Assembly: GCA_964616825.1 (NCBI GenBank)
Contig: CAZTSX010000013.1
Coordinates: forward strand, 1 to 64,000
Direction: 5' to 3'
Length of the DNA: 64,000 nt
DNA from: QYOJ01 sp964616825
Lineage (GTDB): Bacteria > Bacteroidota > Bacteroidia > Bacteroidales > FEN-979
Positions 7,943-16,632 of this stretch are shown piece after piece. Below the pieces are notes generated by a model. It was given only the letters and a program-made list of their open reading frames with translations, ran no database searches and was not told where the DNA came from. How positions within the stretch are numbered: the first letter of the stretch is position 1; each line of letters begins with the position of its first letter. A program made the position numbers and the translations under genes.

Positions 7943-8818
7943 CTAAGAATATTTCTTTATATACACTCTTTCATGCTCCACAACAGGTTCAAACGATTCA
8001 TTATGAGTCGAAAATTGCAGAGTCTCCTTAGATCCCAGGCAGAGGAATCCCCCGCCAGGCATACTATCCATGAATAACCTGATTACCTTATCCTGTAACT
8101 GCCGGTCGAAATAGATCAGCACATTCCGGCACACCACCAGGTTTATCTCAGCAAACACACTATCGGTTACCAGGTTATGATTGTCAAATACAATATTCTT
8201 CTTCAGATTGTCATTAAGTTTAGCCGATTTATGATCAGCGGTGTAATAGTCGGAGAATGATCTTTTCCCGCCGGCTTTCTGATAGCTGACGGTAAATTCC
8301 TTTATGCGGTTGGTCGGATATTCAGCTTCCCGGGCATACTGGATGATCAACGGATTAAAATCGGTGGCATAGATCTGTGTCTTGTGGAGCAGCCCCTCCT
8401 CTTTAAGCATAATCGCCATCGAATAAACTTCCTCTCCACTGGCACAGCCGGCATGCCATATCTTAACAAACGGGGCGGACCGTAATACAGGCAGTACACA
8501 CTGTCTGACAGCTTTGTAAAATGTCGGATCGCGGAACATCTCGGTTACCGTGATGGATAGATCCATGAGGATCTTGTCCACAAAGTCACTGTCGTAAAGG
8601 ATCTTATGAGTCATTTCCGAGATCGTATTCAATCCTGACAGCTGAAACCGGTTCAGGATCCTGCGCTTGATATGAGCCTGGGAGTAATTCCTGAAATCAT
8701 ACCCATACTTCCTGAAGATAGCATCTATCAACAAGCGGATCTCAATGTCCTGGCTTTCAAGTAGCTCTTCCTGACTCTTTTTCAATCTTCCTGTATTGAT
8801 CGGGATAAAACGGATCAA
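7943..8818 (-). CDS. CheR-type protein-glutamate methyltransferase
   Basis: A SAM-dependent methyltransferase of 291 residues. An N-terminal helical CheR_N domain (about 24-85) is followed by the Rossmann domain with the SAM-binding motif WHAGCASGEEVYSMAIML, the acidic ribose contact YATDFN and the late motif VVCRNVLIYFD. It methylates glutamates of a receptor-like partner that CheB demethylates. It is the first gene of the cheR-cheB-hybrid kinase operon. In Bacteroidota such sets usually act in stress or surface signalling rather than flagellar chemotaxis, which is consistent with the lack of any flagellar or receptor gene nearby. Confidence 0.93.
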   Translation of the reverse strand: MIRFIPINTGRLKKSQEELLESQDIEIRLLIDAIFRKYGYDFRNYSQAHIKRRILNRFQLSGLNTISEMTHKILYDSDFVDKILMDLSITVTEMFRDPTFYKAVRQCVLPVLRSAPFVKIWHAGCASGEEVYSMAIMLKEEGLLHKTQIYATDFNPLIIQYAREAEYPTNRIKEFTVSYQKAGGKRSFSDYYTADHKSAKLNDNLKKNIVFDNHNLVTDSVFAEINLVVCRNVLIYFDRQLQDKVIRLFMDSMPGGGFLCLGSKETLQFSTHNESFEPVVEHERVYIKKYS

Positions 8819-8842
8819 AAATAAGAAAATTCCTTATTTTTG
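8817..8842 (+). promoter_or_regulatory. Candidate -7 box in a palindrome, upstream of glutamine synthetase gene
   Basis: TATTTTTG at 8835-8842 matches TAnnTTTG 32 bases before the ATG of the + strand gene. It forms one arm of an inverted repeat AAAAATAAG (8817-8825) / CTTATTTTT (8833-8841), and the other arm carries the same TATTTTTG word on the minus strand (8816-8823). The minus copy overlaps the cheR start codon, so it is unlikely to drive cheR. No TTG is found at the expected -33 position. Confidence 0.35.
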
Positions 8843-8873
8843 TTGCCCCTTTTTAAATTAGAAACCCTACCCT

Positions 8874-10382
8874 ATGAATGAAGCTGTTGTTCTCAACCCC
8901 AACCCACTCATCCGGTTTCTCGACAAACCTTCTGATGATTTTACACGTGCCGACCTGATCCGCTTCATCGAATCCAATGGGATCCAGATGCTGAACTTCC
9001 GGTATGCCGGTGCTGACGGAAGGTTAAAGACACTGAATTTTATCATTAAAAGCCGGCAGCATCTGGAAATGATCCTGAGTGCCGGTGAACGTGTTGATGG
9101 TTCAAGTTTGTTCCCGTACTATGTTGAACCGGGTTCTTCCGATCTATATGTCATACCCAGATACCGTACAGCTTTTCTGAATCCTTTTTCCGAGATACCA
9201 ACTCTTGATATCATCTGTTCTTATTATAACAAAGACGGATTACCCTTTGCAAACTCTCCTGAGTACATCATGCGTAAGGCTCACAGTGCGCTGAAAAAGT
9301 CATCCGGATTGGATTATCAGGTGATGGGAGAACTTGAATATTATGTGATCAGTGAAAAAGATCCCCTTTATGAAGCTGCCGACCAGCGGGGATATCATGA
9401 ATCATCCCCTTTTTGTAAATGGGAAATGCTTCGTACGGAGGCGATGAGTGCGATCGACAGTTGCGGAGGGTTCATCAAATACGGGCACTCGGAGGTGGGT
9501 ACATTTACTGAATCAGGACTTCTCTACGAACAAAATGAGATCGAATTTACTCCTGTACGGCTGGAAGATGCTGCCGAGCAGCTGCTGATAGCTAAATGGA
9601 TCCTTCGGTCGCTGGCATACAAGCATGGGGTTACCGTAACTTTTGCACCCAAGATCACAACCGGGAAAGCCGGTAGCGGGATGCATATGCATACCCGGCT
9701 GTTGAAAAACGACAAGAGCGTGATGATCGAGGATGGATCGCTCTCAGACATTGCCAAAAAGGCGATAGCAGGTTACCTCTCTGTGGCTCGATCGCTAACA
9801 GCTTTTGGAAATACCATCCCAACTTCTTATTTCCGGCTGGTTCCACACCAGGAAGCGCCGACTACCATCTGCTGGGGCGACCGGAACCGTTCTGTGCTGG
9901 TTCGGGTCCCGCTGAGCTGGAGCAAAGCCAAGAACAACATGATCCTGGAAGCCAATCCTCTGGAGAAGTCCTCAAAAAACAAATTCATCGATAATCAGAC
10001 TGTTGAGTTCCGTTGTCCGGATGGTTCGGCCGATATCTATCTCCTCTGTGCCGGACTTGCCGTAGCTGCCCGCCACGGTCTGGAGATGAAAAAAGCTCTT
10101 GAATTTGCTAAAAAAACCTATGTGGATGTCAACATCTTCGACACCAAATACAAGAAACAGGTAAGTTCTCTGCACCATCTTCCGGCCTCATGCTGGGATT
10201 CTGCCGAAGCACTCCAGAGTCAGCGGGATATCTACCAGGCTCAAGGTGTCTTTCCGGAAAAAATCATCGACGGCATCATCAAACAACTGAAAAGTTACGA
10301 TGATAAGCATCTCCGCGAATCGATCAAGCACAACGAGAAAGAGGTTATCAGGCTGGTAAACAGGTTTTTGCATTGTGGATAG
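8874..10382 (+). CDS. Glutamine synthetase family protein
   Basis: A 502-residue member of the glutamine synthetase superfamily, which joins ammonia or an amine to the gamma-carboxyl of glutamate using ATP. The beta-grasp N-terminal domain (about 25-120, with GERVDGSSL) is followed by the catalytic domain: GELEYYVI (metal Glu), QNEIEFTP, GSGMHMHTRL (metal His), FRLVPHQEAP with GDRNRSVLVRVP (substrate and phosphate Arg), and VEFRCPDGSADIYL. It departs from canonical GlnA at several places: HQEAP instead of GYEAP, and an unusual EVGTFTESG region. It could therefore be a true ammonia-assimilating enzyme of a Bacteroidota subtype or a gamma-glutamylamine ligase. No GlnB/AmtB gene is adjacent. Confidence 0.88.
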   Translation: MNEAVVLNPNPLIRFLDKPSDDFTRADLIRFIESNGIQMLNFRYAGADGRLKTLNFIIKSRQHLEMILSAGERVDGSSLFPYYVEPGSSDLYVIPRYRTAFLNPFSEIPTLDIICSYYNKDGLPFANSPEYIMRKAHSALKKSSGLDYQVMGELEYYVISEKDPLYEAADQRGYHESSPFCKWEMLRTEAMSAIDSCGGFIKYGHSEVGTFTESGLLYEQNEIEFTPVRLEDAAEQLLIAKWILRSLAYKHGVTVTFAPKITTGKAGSGMHMHTRLLKNDKSVMIEDGSLSDIAKKAIAGYLSVARSLTAFGNTIPTSYFRLVPHQEAPTTICWGDRNRSVLVRVPLSWSKAKNNMILEANPLEKSSKNKFIDNQTVEFRCPDGSADIYLLCAGLAVAARHGLEMKKALEFAKKTYVDVNIFDTKYKKQVSSLHHLPASCWDSAEALQSQRDIYQAQGVFPEKIIDGIIKQLKSYDDKHLRESIKHNEKEVIRLVNRFLHCG

Positions 10383-10482
10383 AACCCAAGCCCTGCCATT
10401 TTGACAGCAAATTCGTTCCAATCACCACTGGTATAGAAATTGATTATTCTCTGGCAGAACATAAAAAGTTAACTATAAAAAT

Positions 10483-10489
10483 AGGAGAG
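10483..10489 (+). promoter_or_regulatory. Strong Shine-Dalgarno of hsp20
   Basis: AGGAGAG, 7 bases before the ATG at 10497. Clear Shine-Dalgarno sequences are otherwise rare in this window, so this one supports the chosen start and suggests high translation. Confidence 0.6.
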
Positions 10490-10496
10490 TAACAAT

Positions 10497-10922
10497 ATGA
10501 CAATCATGAGATGGCAACACAAAAATCCGATAACTGATTTCGTGTCGAACTTTTTCGATCCGGAATACAACGATTTTTTCGACAAACGTACCTGTGATCC
10601 TTCAGCAAATATTATAGAAAAGTCTGAAGGATTTGAATTGGAGATTGCAGCTCCCGGGTTGAAGAAAGAAGATTTCAATATCAACCTCGAGAATTCAATC
10701 CTCACGATCTCTTCCGAGCTGGAAGATGAAAAGAATGAAGAGGGAAAGAATTATACACGGAAAGAGTTTTATTATGGCTCCTTCAGTCGCTCCTTCACAC
10801 TTCCGAAGTCGATTGATACCGATAAAATCAAAGCAGATTACATTCACGGTATCCTGAAGATCGATCTTCCTAAGAGAGATCAAGCTCAGCTTGAGACCAA
10901 AAAAGAGATCAAGATCTCGTAA
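10497..10922 (+). CDS. Small heat shock protein, Hsp20/alpha-crystallin family
   Basis: A 141-residue ATP-independent holdase chaperone. The alpha-crystallin domain spans about residues 35-130, beginning with the typical KSEGFELEIAAPGLKKEDF segment and including LENSILTISSE, the FSRSFTLPKSID strand and GILKIDLPKRD near the end. The C-terminal tail is short and lacks a clear I-x-I motif, although EIKIS at the very end may serve. The first ATG (10497) has a good Shine-Dalgarno; a second in-frame ATG lies three codons later. It is monocistronic, with a terminator directly downstream. Confidence 0.95.
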   Translation: MTIMRWQHKNPITDFVSNFFDPEYNDFFDKRTCDPSANIIEKSEGFELEIAAPGLKKEDFNINLENSILTISSELEDEKNEEGKNYTRKEFYYGSFSRSFTLPKSIDTDKIKADYIHGILKIDLPKRDQAQLETKKEIKIS

Positions 10923-10947
10923 GGTAAGACATGGTGATTTATTTGGA

Positions 10948-10978
10948 AAGCCGCCCTGGCAACGGGGCGGCTTCTTTT
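10948..10978 (+). terminator. Rho-independent terminator after hsp20
   Basis: A perfect 9-bp stem AAGCCGCCC / GGGCGGCTT with an 8-base loop, followed by CTTTT. It lies 25 bases after the hsp20 stop codon. Confidence 0.9.
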
Positions 10979-11002
10979 ATCCCTGAATAAGGTGTCTGAA
11001 AA

Positions 11003-11941
11003 ATGAATAATTTTACCGGCACAATGTCAAAACTACCGAAAGCACACCTTGCGATGCTCGGAGTCACGATTATTTTCGGGCTCCATTACAGCATTGCCAA
11101 GAGCATGATGCCAGGATTCCTGACCCCATTACAGATGATATTTATCCGTCTGCTGGGTGGTGCGATACTCTTCTGGATCTTTCAACAACTCTTTGCACCG
11201 GAGAAGGTCGAACGCCGTGATCTGTTTAAGCTGGCTCTGTGCGGGTTGTTCGGACTCACCCTGAATGTCGGTTTCTTCTATGTGGGATTGAACTATACTA
11301 CACCTGTTGATGCTTCCGTGATCCATGTCACGAACCCGATCCTGGTTCTGATCCTGGCCAGCATTATCATCAAAGAACGTATTACAACCAAAAAGCTATT
11401 CGGGATCTTTCTGGGCATGTCGGGAGCGTTGATCCTGATCCTTTGGGGCCGGCACCTTCAGTTTGGCGGACAGACGGCACTGGGAAATATCCTGGTTACT
11501 CTCAATATGCTGTTTTATTCCCTCTACCTGGTGATCATCAAACCCCTTGTGAAAAAGTATCAAATGGCTACCATCCTGAAGTGGGTTTCGCTGTTTGGAT
11601 TCATCTTCATCGTTCCATTTTCGGCAAAAGAGATGCTTTCTATTACATTTATCCATTTCGATTGGTATGCATGGGGCGGGCTGTTTTATATCATTGTGGG
11701 CACCACCTTTGTTGCCTATATCCTCATCAACTTTGCACTGAAGCAGCTGACTCCCACTACCGTCAGCTACTATACATACCTTCAGCCAGTCCTGGCAGCG
11801 ATCTCTTCGGTATATATTGGAATTGAGCAAATCACACTGCCCAAGATCCTTGCGGCCCTGTTGATCTTTACCGGTGTCTATCTTGTGACAAGCAGGAAAA
11901 ATGGATTCAACTTCCTAAAAAAGATGGCGAAAAGGAAGTAG
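11003..11941 (+). CDS. EamA/DMT-family transporter
   Basis: A 312-residue inner-membrane protein with about ten hydrophobic helices in two homologous EamA halves (about 18-148 and 160-300). Typical family features include the helix-1 region IIFGLHYSIAKSMM, the proline-rich turn after helix 3 and GTTFVAYILINFALKQLTPT in the second half. Members export amino acids, purines or other metabolites, but the substrate cannot be read from the sequence. The start could be the first ATG (11003) or the ATG seven codons later. Its 3' end overlaps the convergent PLD gene by 27 bases. Confidence 0.9.
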   Translation: MNNFTGTMSKLPKAHLAMLGVTIIFGLHYSIAKSMMPGFLTPLQMIFIRLLGGAILFWIFQQLFAPEKVERRDLFKLALCGLFGLTLNVGFFYVGLNYTTPVDASVIHVTNPILVLILASIIIKERITTKKLFGIFLGMSGALILILWGRHLQFGGQTALGNILVTLNMLFYSLYLVIIKPLVKKYQMATILKWVSLFGFIFIVPFSAKEMLSITFIHFDWYAWGGLFYIIVGTTFVAYILINFALKQLTPTTVSYYTYLQPVLAAISSVYIGIEQITLPKILAALLIFTGVYLVTSRKNGFNFLKKMAKRK

Positions 11942-12979
11942 GATGTATTCGAATATCTTTTCGATCTTCGGTCTGTTAAGCCAGCGACGATAATCAAACT
12001 CCTCCGAGTTACGCAGGGTTTCCCTGACGTGTTCTTCCAGCTGGCTGAGAATCTCCGGTTCATGTCCGATCAAAGCAATCTCATATTGATACCGGAAGCT
12101 CCGGTAATCAAAATTGGCTGAAGTGATCGAGAAGGTCTTCTTGTCGATGATCATCAGCTTGGCGTGGAGGTTATGCGGGGTGTAGAAGAGGAGCTTGACG
12201 TTGTTTTTATGCATCATCCCGAAGTATTTGTTCCGCAGAATATCCACCATCCGTACATCGGAATGTTTTGGCATGATCACCTTCACGTCAACTCCGCGCT
12301 TGCCGGCATCCATCAGCGCTTTACGAAGTAAAAAACCGGGAAGAAAGTAGGGCGTCTCTATCAGGATACTCGATTTCGCACTCCGGATGAGTTGGGTATA
12401 CTTCTTTTTTAACCGCTGCAGAGGGATGGAAGGAACATCACGAATAATCTCGTAATCCTCGAACTTCATATTCCTGCTGTAGCTCAGTTTATCCTTGATG
12501 TAATAGGGATTAAACGCTTCGAAGTTCTGCGCAAAAACCTTCCTGAAGGTCTCTGCAATCTCGCCCCTGAAGCGGAGAACGAGTTCCCGCCAGTTCAGGT
12601 TGTATCCGGTGATGTTGGCCGAGCCGATGTAGCAGATCTCGTCGTCGATGACCATGATCTTCCGGTGATCGCGGCGATGCCCGCGAGTAAAAAGGTCGGA
12701 GCTGATCTTGATCTTCTCGAAGAACTTCACCTCTCCGCCATAATCGATCATCTCGGTAAAAAAGGTTTCGGAAACCGGTCCCCTCCCCCATGAATCGATT
12801 AACACTTTCACTTCAACTCCTTCCCTTGCCTTGCGGGTAAGGGTATCCTTGAACTTGATCCCCATATGATCATTGGCGAACTTGTACGTCTCCAGGTAGA
12901 CATACGATTTTGCATTCGCTATATCGTTGAGCATCATATCGTAAAGCCTCAACGTATCATCAATGGCCAGGAATTCCAT
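11915..12979 (-). CDS. Phospholipase D-family protein, cardiolipin synthase-like
   Basis: A 354-residue PLD-superfamily enzyme with two HKD motifs: HRKIMVIDD with the following IGSANITGYN, and HAKLMIIDKK with ITSANFDYRS. These form one active site that transfers phosphatidyl groups through a phospho-histidine intermediate. It lacks the N-terminal membrane helices of classical ClsA and resembles shorter ClsB/ClsC-type enzymes, so cardiolipin synthesis at the membrane surface is likely but another phospholipid exchange is possible. It is transcribed alone, convergent with and overlapping the EamA gene, and divergent from yicC. Confidence 0.85.
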   Translation of the reverse strand: MEFLAIDDTLRLYDMMLNDIANAKSYVYLETYKFANDHMGIKFKDTLTRKAREGVEVKVLIDSWGRGPVSETFFTEMIDYGGEVKFFEKIKISSDLFTRGHRRDHRKIMVIDDEICYIGSANITGYNLNWRELVLRFRGEIAETFRKVFAQNFEAFNPYYIKDKLSYSRNMKFEDYEIIRDVPSIPLQRLKKKYTQLIRSAKSSILIETPYFLPGFLLRKALMDAGKRGVDVKVIMPKHSDVRMVDILRNKYFGMMHKNNVKLLFYTPHNLHAKLMIIDKKTFSITSANFDYRSFRYQYEIALIGHEPEILSQLEEHVRETLRNSEEFDYRRWLNRPKIEKIFEYILLPFRHLF

Positions 12980-13049
12980 CGGGTGGTTTTACATCAGGTT
13001 TTGTTGATTCAACTGATATCCAAAGATATAAAAATAGTTGGATATTTCG

Positions 13050-13057
13050 TAGCTTTG
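13050..13057 (+). promoter_or_regulatory. Candidate -7 box for yicC-gmk-nadD
   Basis: TAGCTTTG matches TAnnTTTG, 17 bases before the yicC ATG. The nearest TTG (13038-13040) is too close to be a -33 element, so only the -7 box is supported. Confidence 0.35.
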
Positions 13058-13073
13058 CCGGAAAGACAAGGAC

Positions 13074-13955
13074 ATGATCAAATCGATGACCGGATTCGGG
13101 AAGGCCGTAGCTGAGATTCCCGGGAAGAAGTTGACCATTGAGGTTAAGACCCTGAACAGTAAAGGTCTGGACCTTAATCTCAAAATTCCCGCCTGGCTCC
13201 GTGTGAACGAGTTGGAGATCAGAAACTCTCTTGCGACGCTAAAACGTGGCAAAATTGAGCTCTTAATCTCTTCAGAATCCACCGGGGAACAGATCAAATT
13301 CTCGATCAACAAATCCCTTGCACTCAAATACTACCAGGAGTTGAAAGCGCTTCAGGATGACTTGAGTGAAGCGAGTTCCGAAGAGCTGCTTCCGCTGGTG
13401 TTGAAGATGCCGGACATTTTTCTGACGAGCAAGGAGGAGATTGATTCTGTTGTTTGGGATATGGTACGTTCAGAAATTGAACGAGCGATAAGGGAAGCAG
13501 ACAAGTGCAGGACAAACGAGGGAACGGTGTTGGAAAAGGATATCCTGGTACGGATTGAAGCGATCCTCACGTTGCTTAAACATATAGAACCACTTGAGAA
13601 TGAGCGTAAAGAGCGCGTTCGGTTAAACCTCCGGAATGAACTGGATGCGTTCAGTTCGTCCAATGGCGCTCCGCAAGCAGATCAGAACCGGTTTGAGCAG
13701 GAGCTGATCTATTACCTTGAGAAGATGGACTTTACGGAAGAGAAGGTCAGGTTGAAAAAACATTGTGATTATTTTCTACAGACCATGAATGAGACGGAGT
13801 CGCAGGGAAAGAAGCTGGGATTTATCTGCCAGGAAATGGGCCGTGAGATCAATACGCTTGGCTCCAAAGCTTCACATGCAGAGATCCAGAAGATCGTGAT
13901 CCAGATGAAAGATGAGCTGGAAAAGGTGAAAGAGCAATTATTGAATATCGTATGA
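13074..13955 (+). CDS. YicC-family endoribonuclease
   Basis: A 293-residue YicC/YloC protein with the family hallmark MIKSMTGFGKA at the N-terminus and the conserved C-terminal DUF1732 region (FLQTMNETESQGKKLGFICQ, then REINTLGSKA), which carries the catalytic acidic residues. YicC-family proteins are hexameric endoribonucleases linked to small-RNA decay. The gene overlaps gmk by 4 bases (13952-13955); the yicC-gmk pair is widely conserved and so is a coupled operon here, continued by nadD. Confidence 0.93.
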   Translation: MIKSMTGFGKAVAEIPGKKLTIEVKTLNSKGLDLNLKIPAWLRVNELEIRNSLATLKRGKIELLISSESTGEQIKFSINKSLALKYYQELKALQDDLSEASSEELLPLVLKMPDIFLTSKEEIDSVVWDMVRSEIERAIREADKCRTNEGTVLEKDILVRIEAILTLLKHIEPLENERKERVRLNLRNELDAFSSSNGAPQADQNRFEQELIYYLEKMDFTEEKVRLKKHCDYFLQTMNETESQGKKLGFICQEMGREINTLGSKASHAEIQKIVIQMKDELEKVKEQLLNIV

Positions 13956-14512
13956 ACCACAAGGCAATCATCGTATCAGCCCCGTCGGGCGCAGGAAAAT
14001 CGACCATGGTTAACAACCTCAAGAAGGCTTTCCCTCAGCTGGAGTTCTCCGTTTCGGCCTGTAGCCGTCCGAAACGAGCCTGTGAGGCAGATGGAGAAGA
14101 TTATTTTTTTCTCCCCATTGACGAGTTCAAGAAGAAGATCTCCGGGAATGGATTTGTAGAGTGGGAAGAGGTCTATCCGGGCAGCTTTTACGGCACGCTA
14201 AAATCGGAACTGAATCGGATCTGGAGCCTCAATAAGATCCCGATTTTTGATGTCGACACGGTAGGCGGCTTAAACCTTAAAACCTATTTCGGTGAGAAGG
14301 CGCTGGCCATCTTCATCCAACCACCTTCCCTGAAAGTCCTTAAAGAACGCCTTCAAAACCGTGGTACCGAAAGCGATGAGAGTCTGAAAATCAGGTTAGA
14401 AAGAGCAACGTATGAGTTGAGATTTGCCGGGAAGTTTGATCAGGTGGTAGTGAATAATGATCTGGAAGAGGCAGTTGCTCAAGTGACTAAGCTGGTAAAA
14501 AACTTTTTATAG
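13952..14512 (+). CDS. gmk: Guanylate kinase
   Basis: A 186-residue kinase that converts GMP and ATP to GDP and ADP. The P-loop is SAPSGAGKST near the N-terminus. The GMP-binding region includes SACSRPKRACEADGEDYFF and FVEWEEVYPGSFYGT, and IPIFDVDTVGGLNLK supplies the central strand. The lid region contains the Arg-rich segment LQNRGTESDESLKIRLERA. The length matches the family (about 185-205). One detail differs from the usual sequence: the GMP-binding strand normally reads TTRxPR but here reads ACSRPKR. It is coupled to yicC by a 4-base overlap. Confidence 0.96.
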   Translation: MNHKAIIVSAPSGAGKSTMVNNLKKAFPQLEFSVSACSRPKRACEADGEDYFFLPIDEFKKKISGNGFVEWEEVYPGSFYGTLKSELNRIWSLNKIPIFDVDTVGGLNLKTYFGEKALAIFIQPPSLKVLKERLQNRGTESDESLKIRLERATYELRFAGKFDQVVVNNDLEEAVAQVTKLVKNFL

Positions 14513-14533
14513 TACATTCATTATCTGGCTGTT

Positions 14534-15121
14534 ATGAAATCAAATAAAACAAAAACCGGGCTGTTTTTCGGATCATTCAACCCGATTCATCTGGGTCATT
14601 TAATGATCGCCAGTTACATGATCGAGTTTACTGGTATCAATGACGTGTGGTTCATTATCTCCCCCCATAATCCGTTGAAAGAGAAATCAACTCTGCTGCC
14701 GGATGTGAACAGGCTCTATATGGTCAACATCGCTGTGGAGGATGAACCCGGATTCAAAGCCTCGAATGTGGAATTTCATATGCCACAGCCATCTTATACA
14801 ATCGACACCCTAACCTACCTGCAGGAGAAATATCCGACCCACGATTTCACTCTTCTGGCTGGCTCCGACATCTTTCCTACCTTCCACAAATGGAAGAACT
14901 ACGAACAACTGCTTTCTCTTTATCAATTCAATATCTTCCCCCGCCCCTTTACAAAAGCCCACCCCTACGAAAACCATCCATCCATTGCTTATGTAAACGC
15001 TCCCTTGATCGAGATCTCCTCAAGCTTTATCCGAAACGGAATCAGGGCCGGAAAAAACATGCAGTATTTTCTGCCGGAAAAGGTTTGGAAGTATATTGAT
15101 GAGATGAATTTTTATAAATAA
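14534..15121 (+). CDS. nadD: Nicotinate-nucleotide adenylyltransferase
   Basis: A 195-residue nucleotidyltransferase that adenylates nicotinate mononucleotide in NAD synthesis. The HIGH-type motif is GSFNPIHLGHLMIA, and ISSSFIRNGI near the C-terminus matches the family ISSTxIR phosphate-binding motif. LLAGSDIFPTFHKWKNYEQL is the conserved central segment. It follows gmk by 21 bases in the yicC-gmk-nadD operon. The stop codon abuts the ATCCAGT word-repeat run. Confidence 0.96.
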   Translation: MKSNKTKTGLFFGSFNPIHLGHLMIASYMIEFTGINDVWFIISPHNPLKEKSTLLPDVNRLYMVNIAVEDEPGFKASNVEFHMPQPSYTIDTLTYLQEKYPTHDFTLLAGSDIFPTFHKWKNYEQLLSLYQFNIFPRPFTKAHPYENHPSIAYVNAPLIEISSSFIRNGIRAGKNMQYFLPEKVWKYIDEMNFYK

Positions 15122-15147
15122 TCCAGTAATCCAGTCATCTAGTTATC
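15121..15147. repeat. ATCCAGT word repeats between nadD and pepP
   Basis: ATCCAGTA-ATCCAGTC-ATCTAGTT-ATC: three degenerate 8-base words between convergent gene ends, reaching into the last codons of the aminopeptidase gene. Same word class as at 4356-4387. Confidence 0.65.
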
Positions 15148-16533
15148 AGCCTCCATAACACTTTCGATCTCCTGAATCGTTTTCGGAATGTGTTTTCCGA
15201 GTATCCTTGCACCATCCCCGGTGACCAGGATGTCGTCTTCGATCCGAATGCCGCCAAATCTTCTGTAGCTCTTTACCACATCATAATCGATAAAGTCGGC
15301 ATGTTTTCCTTCTGCTTTCCACAGGTCGATCAACTCCGGGATAAAGTAGATTCCGGGTTCTATCGTCATCACAAAATTCTCTTGCAGGCGTCTGCCAAAC
15401 CGCAGGAATCCAAGTCCAAACTCTTTGCTGCGCTGGATCTCATCATCGTACCCAACAAAGCCTTCGCCCATCCCTTCCAGATCGTGAACATCAAGCCCAA
15501 GCGGATGACCCAGTCCGTGGGGAAAGAACATGGTATGAGCCCCCTGACTGACAGCTTCATCAATATCACCCTTCATAATTCCAAGCTCTTTCAATCCTTT
15601 GGTGATCTCACGGGCTGTAAGCAGATGGATATCCCGGAATGGAACACCGGGTTTTACAGCTGCGATCGCTGCCAGGTTTGCTGCCAGAACGATGTTATAA
15701 ATATCAGCCTGCTTCTCTGAAAATTTACCTCCAACTGGCACTGTCCGTGTAATGTCACTGGCATAGTGATATTCCGACTCACTGCCTGCATCGATAACTA
15801 ACATGCGGTTCTTTACCAGCATATTGCCGTGGTAATGATTATGCAGAGTCTGGCCATTGATCGTCAGGATTACCGGGAAAGAGACTCCGCAGGCCTGCGC
15901 GAGTGCAATTCCTTCAATGGTTCCGGCGATTTCACGCTCGATAATCCCGGGATAAGCCATCTTCATGGCTGTTGTATGCATGAGACAGGCAACATCTACC
16001 ATCTCTTCAATCTCCATTATCTCCAGCTGATCTTTCACCATCCGGAGCTTAACCACCCCTTTGATCAACTCATTGGAAACCTGTTTCCGGATCTCGCTCA
16101 GCGGGTAACCCAACAACTCCGACAACTGGATGATCGTCTCTCCTCGATAAGGAGGCAGATAGTGAATTTTCTGTCCATGAGCTATAGCATGATGCAAGGT
16201 CTCTCCCAGTTTATTCATCGGAAATGTTTCCTCCACAGCTACCTCCTCGCCTCGATCTTTCATAGAAGGCTGTTTTCCCATCCATATGATATCGCTTATA
16301 TCCACATCATTACCAAAGAGGTAGTCGTTGCCGTTATCCAGATCTATAATCCCGGCTACGTCTGGTTGGTCCAGACCAAAGAAGTAGAGGAAATTGCTAT
16401 CCTGCCTGAAGGCATATGTGTTAGCAGGATAGTTGAATGACATCTCCTGGTTACCGGGGAAAAAGATAAGTCCGTTTTGCATTTCTTTCCGAAGTCGATT
16501 TCTTCTGTCTTTGTATATACTTGAAGGGAACAT
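15139..16533 (-). CDS. pepP: Xaa-Pro aminopeptidase (M24B)
   Basis: A 464-residue metallopeptidase that removes N-terminal residues ahead of proline. The AMP_N domain (about 1-135) has the typical NYPANTYAFRQDSNFLYFFG segment. The pita-bread catalytic domain (about 170-450) carries the metal ligands: D in LVIDAGSES, D in YASDITRTVPVGG, H in FFPHGLGHPLGLDVHD, E in TIEPGIYFIPEL and E in GIRIEDDILVT. The length and motifs match cytoplasmic aminopeptidase P. It is transcribed alone. Confidence 0.95.
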   Translation of the reverse strand: MFPSSIYKDRRNRLRKEMQNGLIFFPGNQEMSFNYPANTYAFRQDSNFLYFFGLDQPDVAGIIDLDNGNDYLFGNDVDISDIIWMGKQPSMKDRGEEVAVEETFPMNKLGETLHHAIAHGQKIHYLPPYRGETIIQLSELLGYPLSEIRKQVSNELIKGVVKLRMVKDQLEIMEIEEMVDVACLMHTTAMKMAYPGIIEREIAGTIEGIALAQACGVSFPVILTINGQTLHNHYHGNMLVKNRMLVIDAGSESEYHYASDITRTVPVGGKFSEKQADIYNIVLAANLAAIAAVKPGVPFRDIHLLTAREITKGLKELGIMKGDIDEAVSQGAHTMFFPHGLGHPLGLDVHDLEGMGEGFVGYDDEIQRSKEFGLGFLRFGRRLQENFVMTIEPGIYFIPELIDLWKAEGKHADFIDYDVVKSYRRFGGIRIEDDILVTGDGARILGKHIPKTIQEIESVMEADN

Positions 16534-16632
16534 AATTTAGATTACTTTAAAATATCTTGTAAATTGCGAACTGAATGTCGAAGATACAAAAATTCTTTTC
16601 AACTTTGTTCTTTATCTTTTTAACCTAACATT

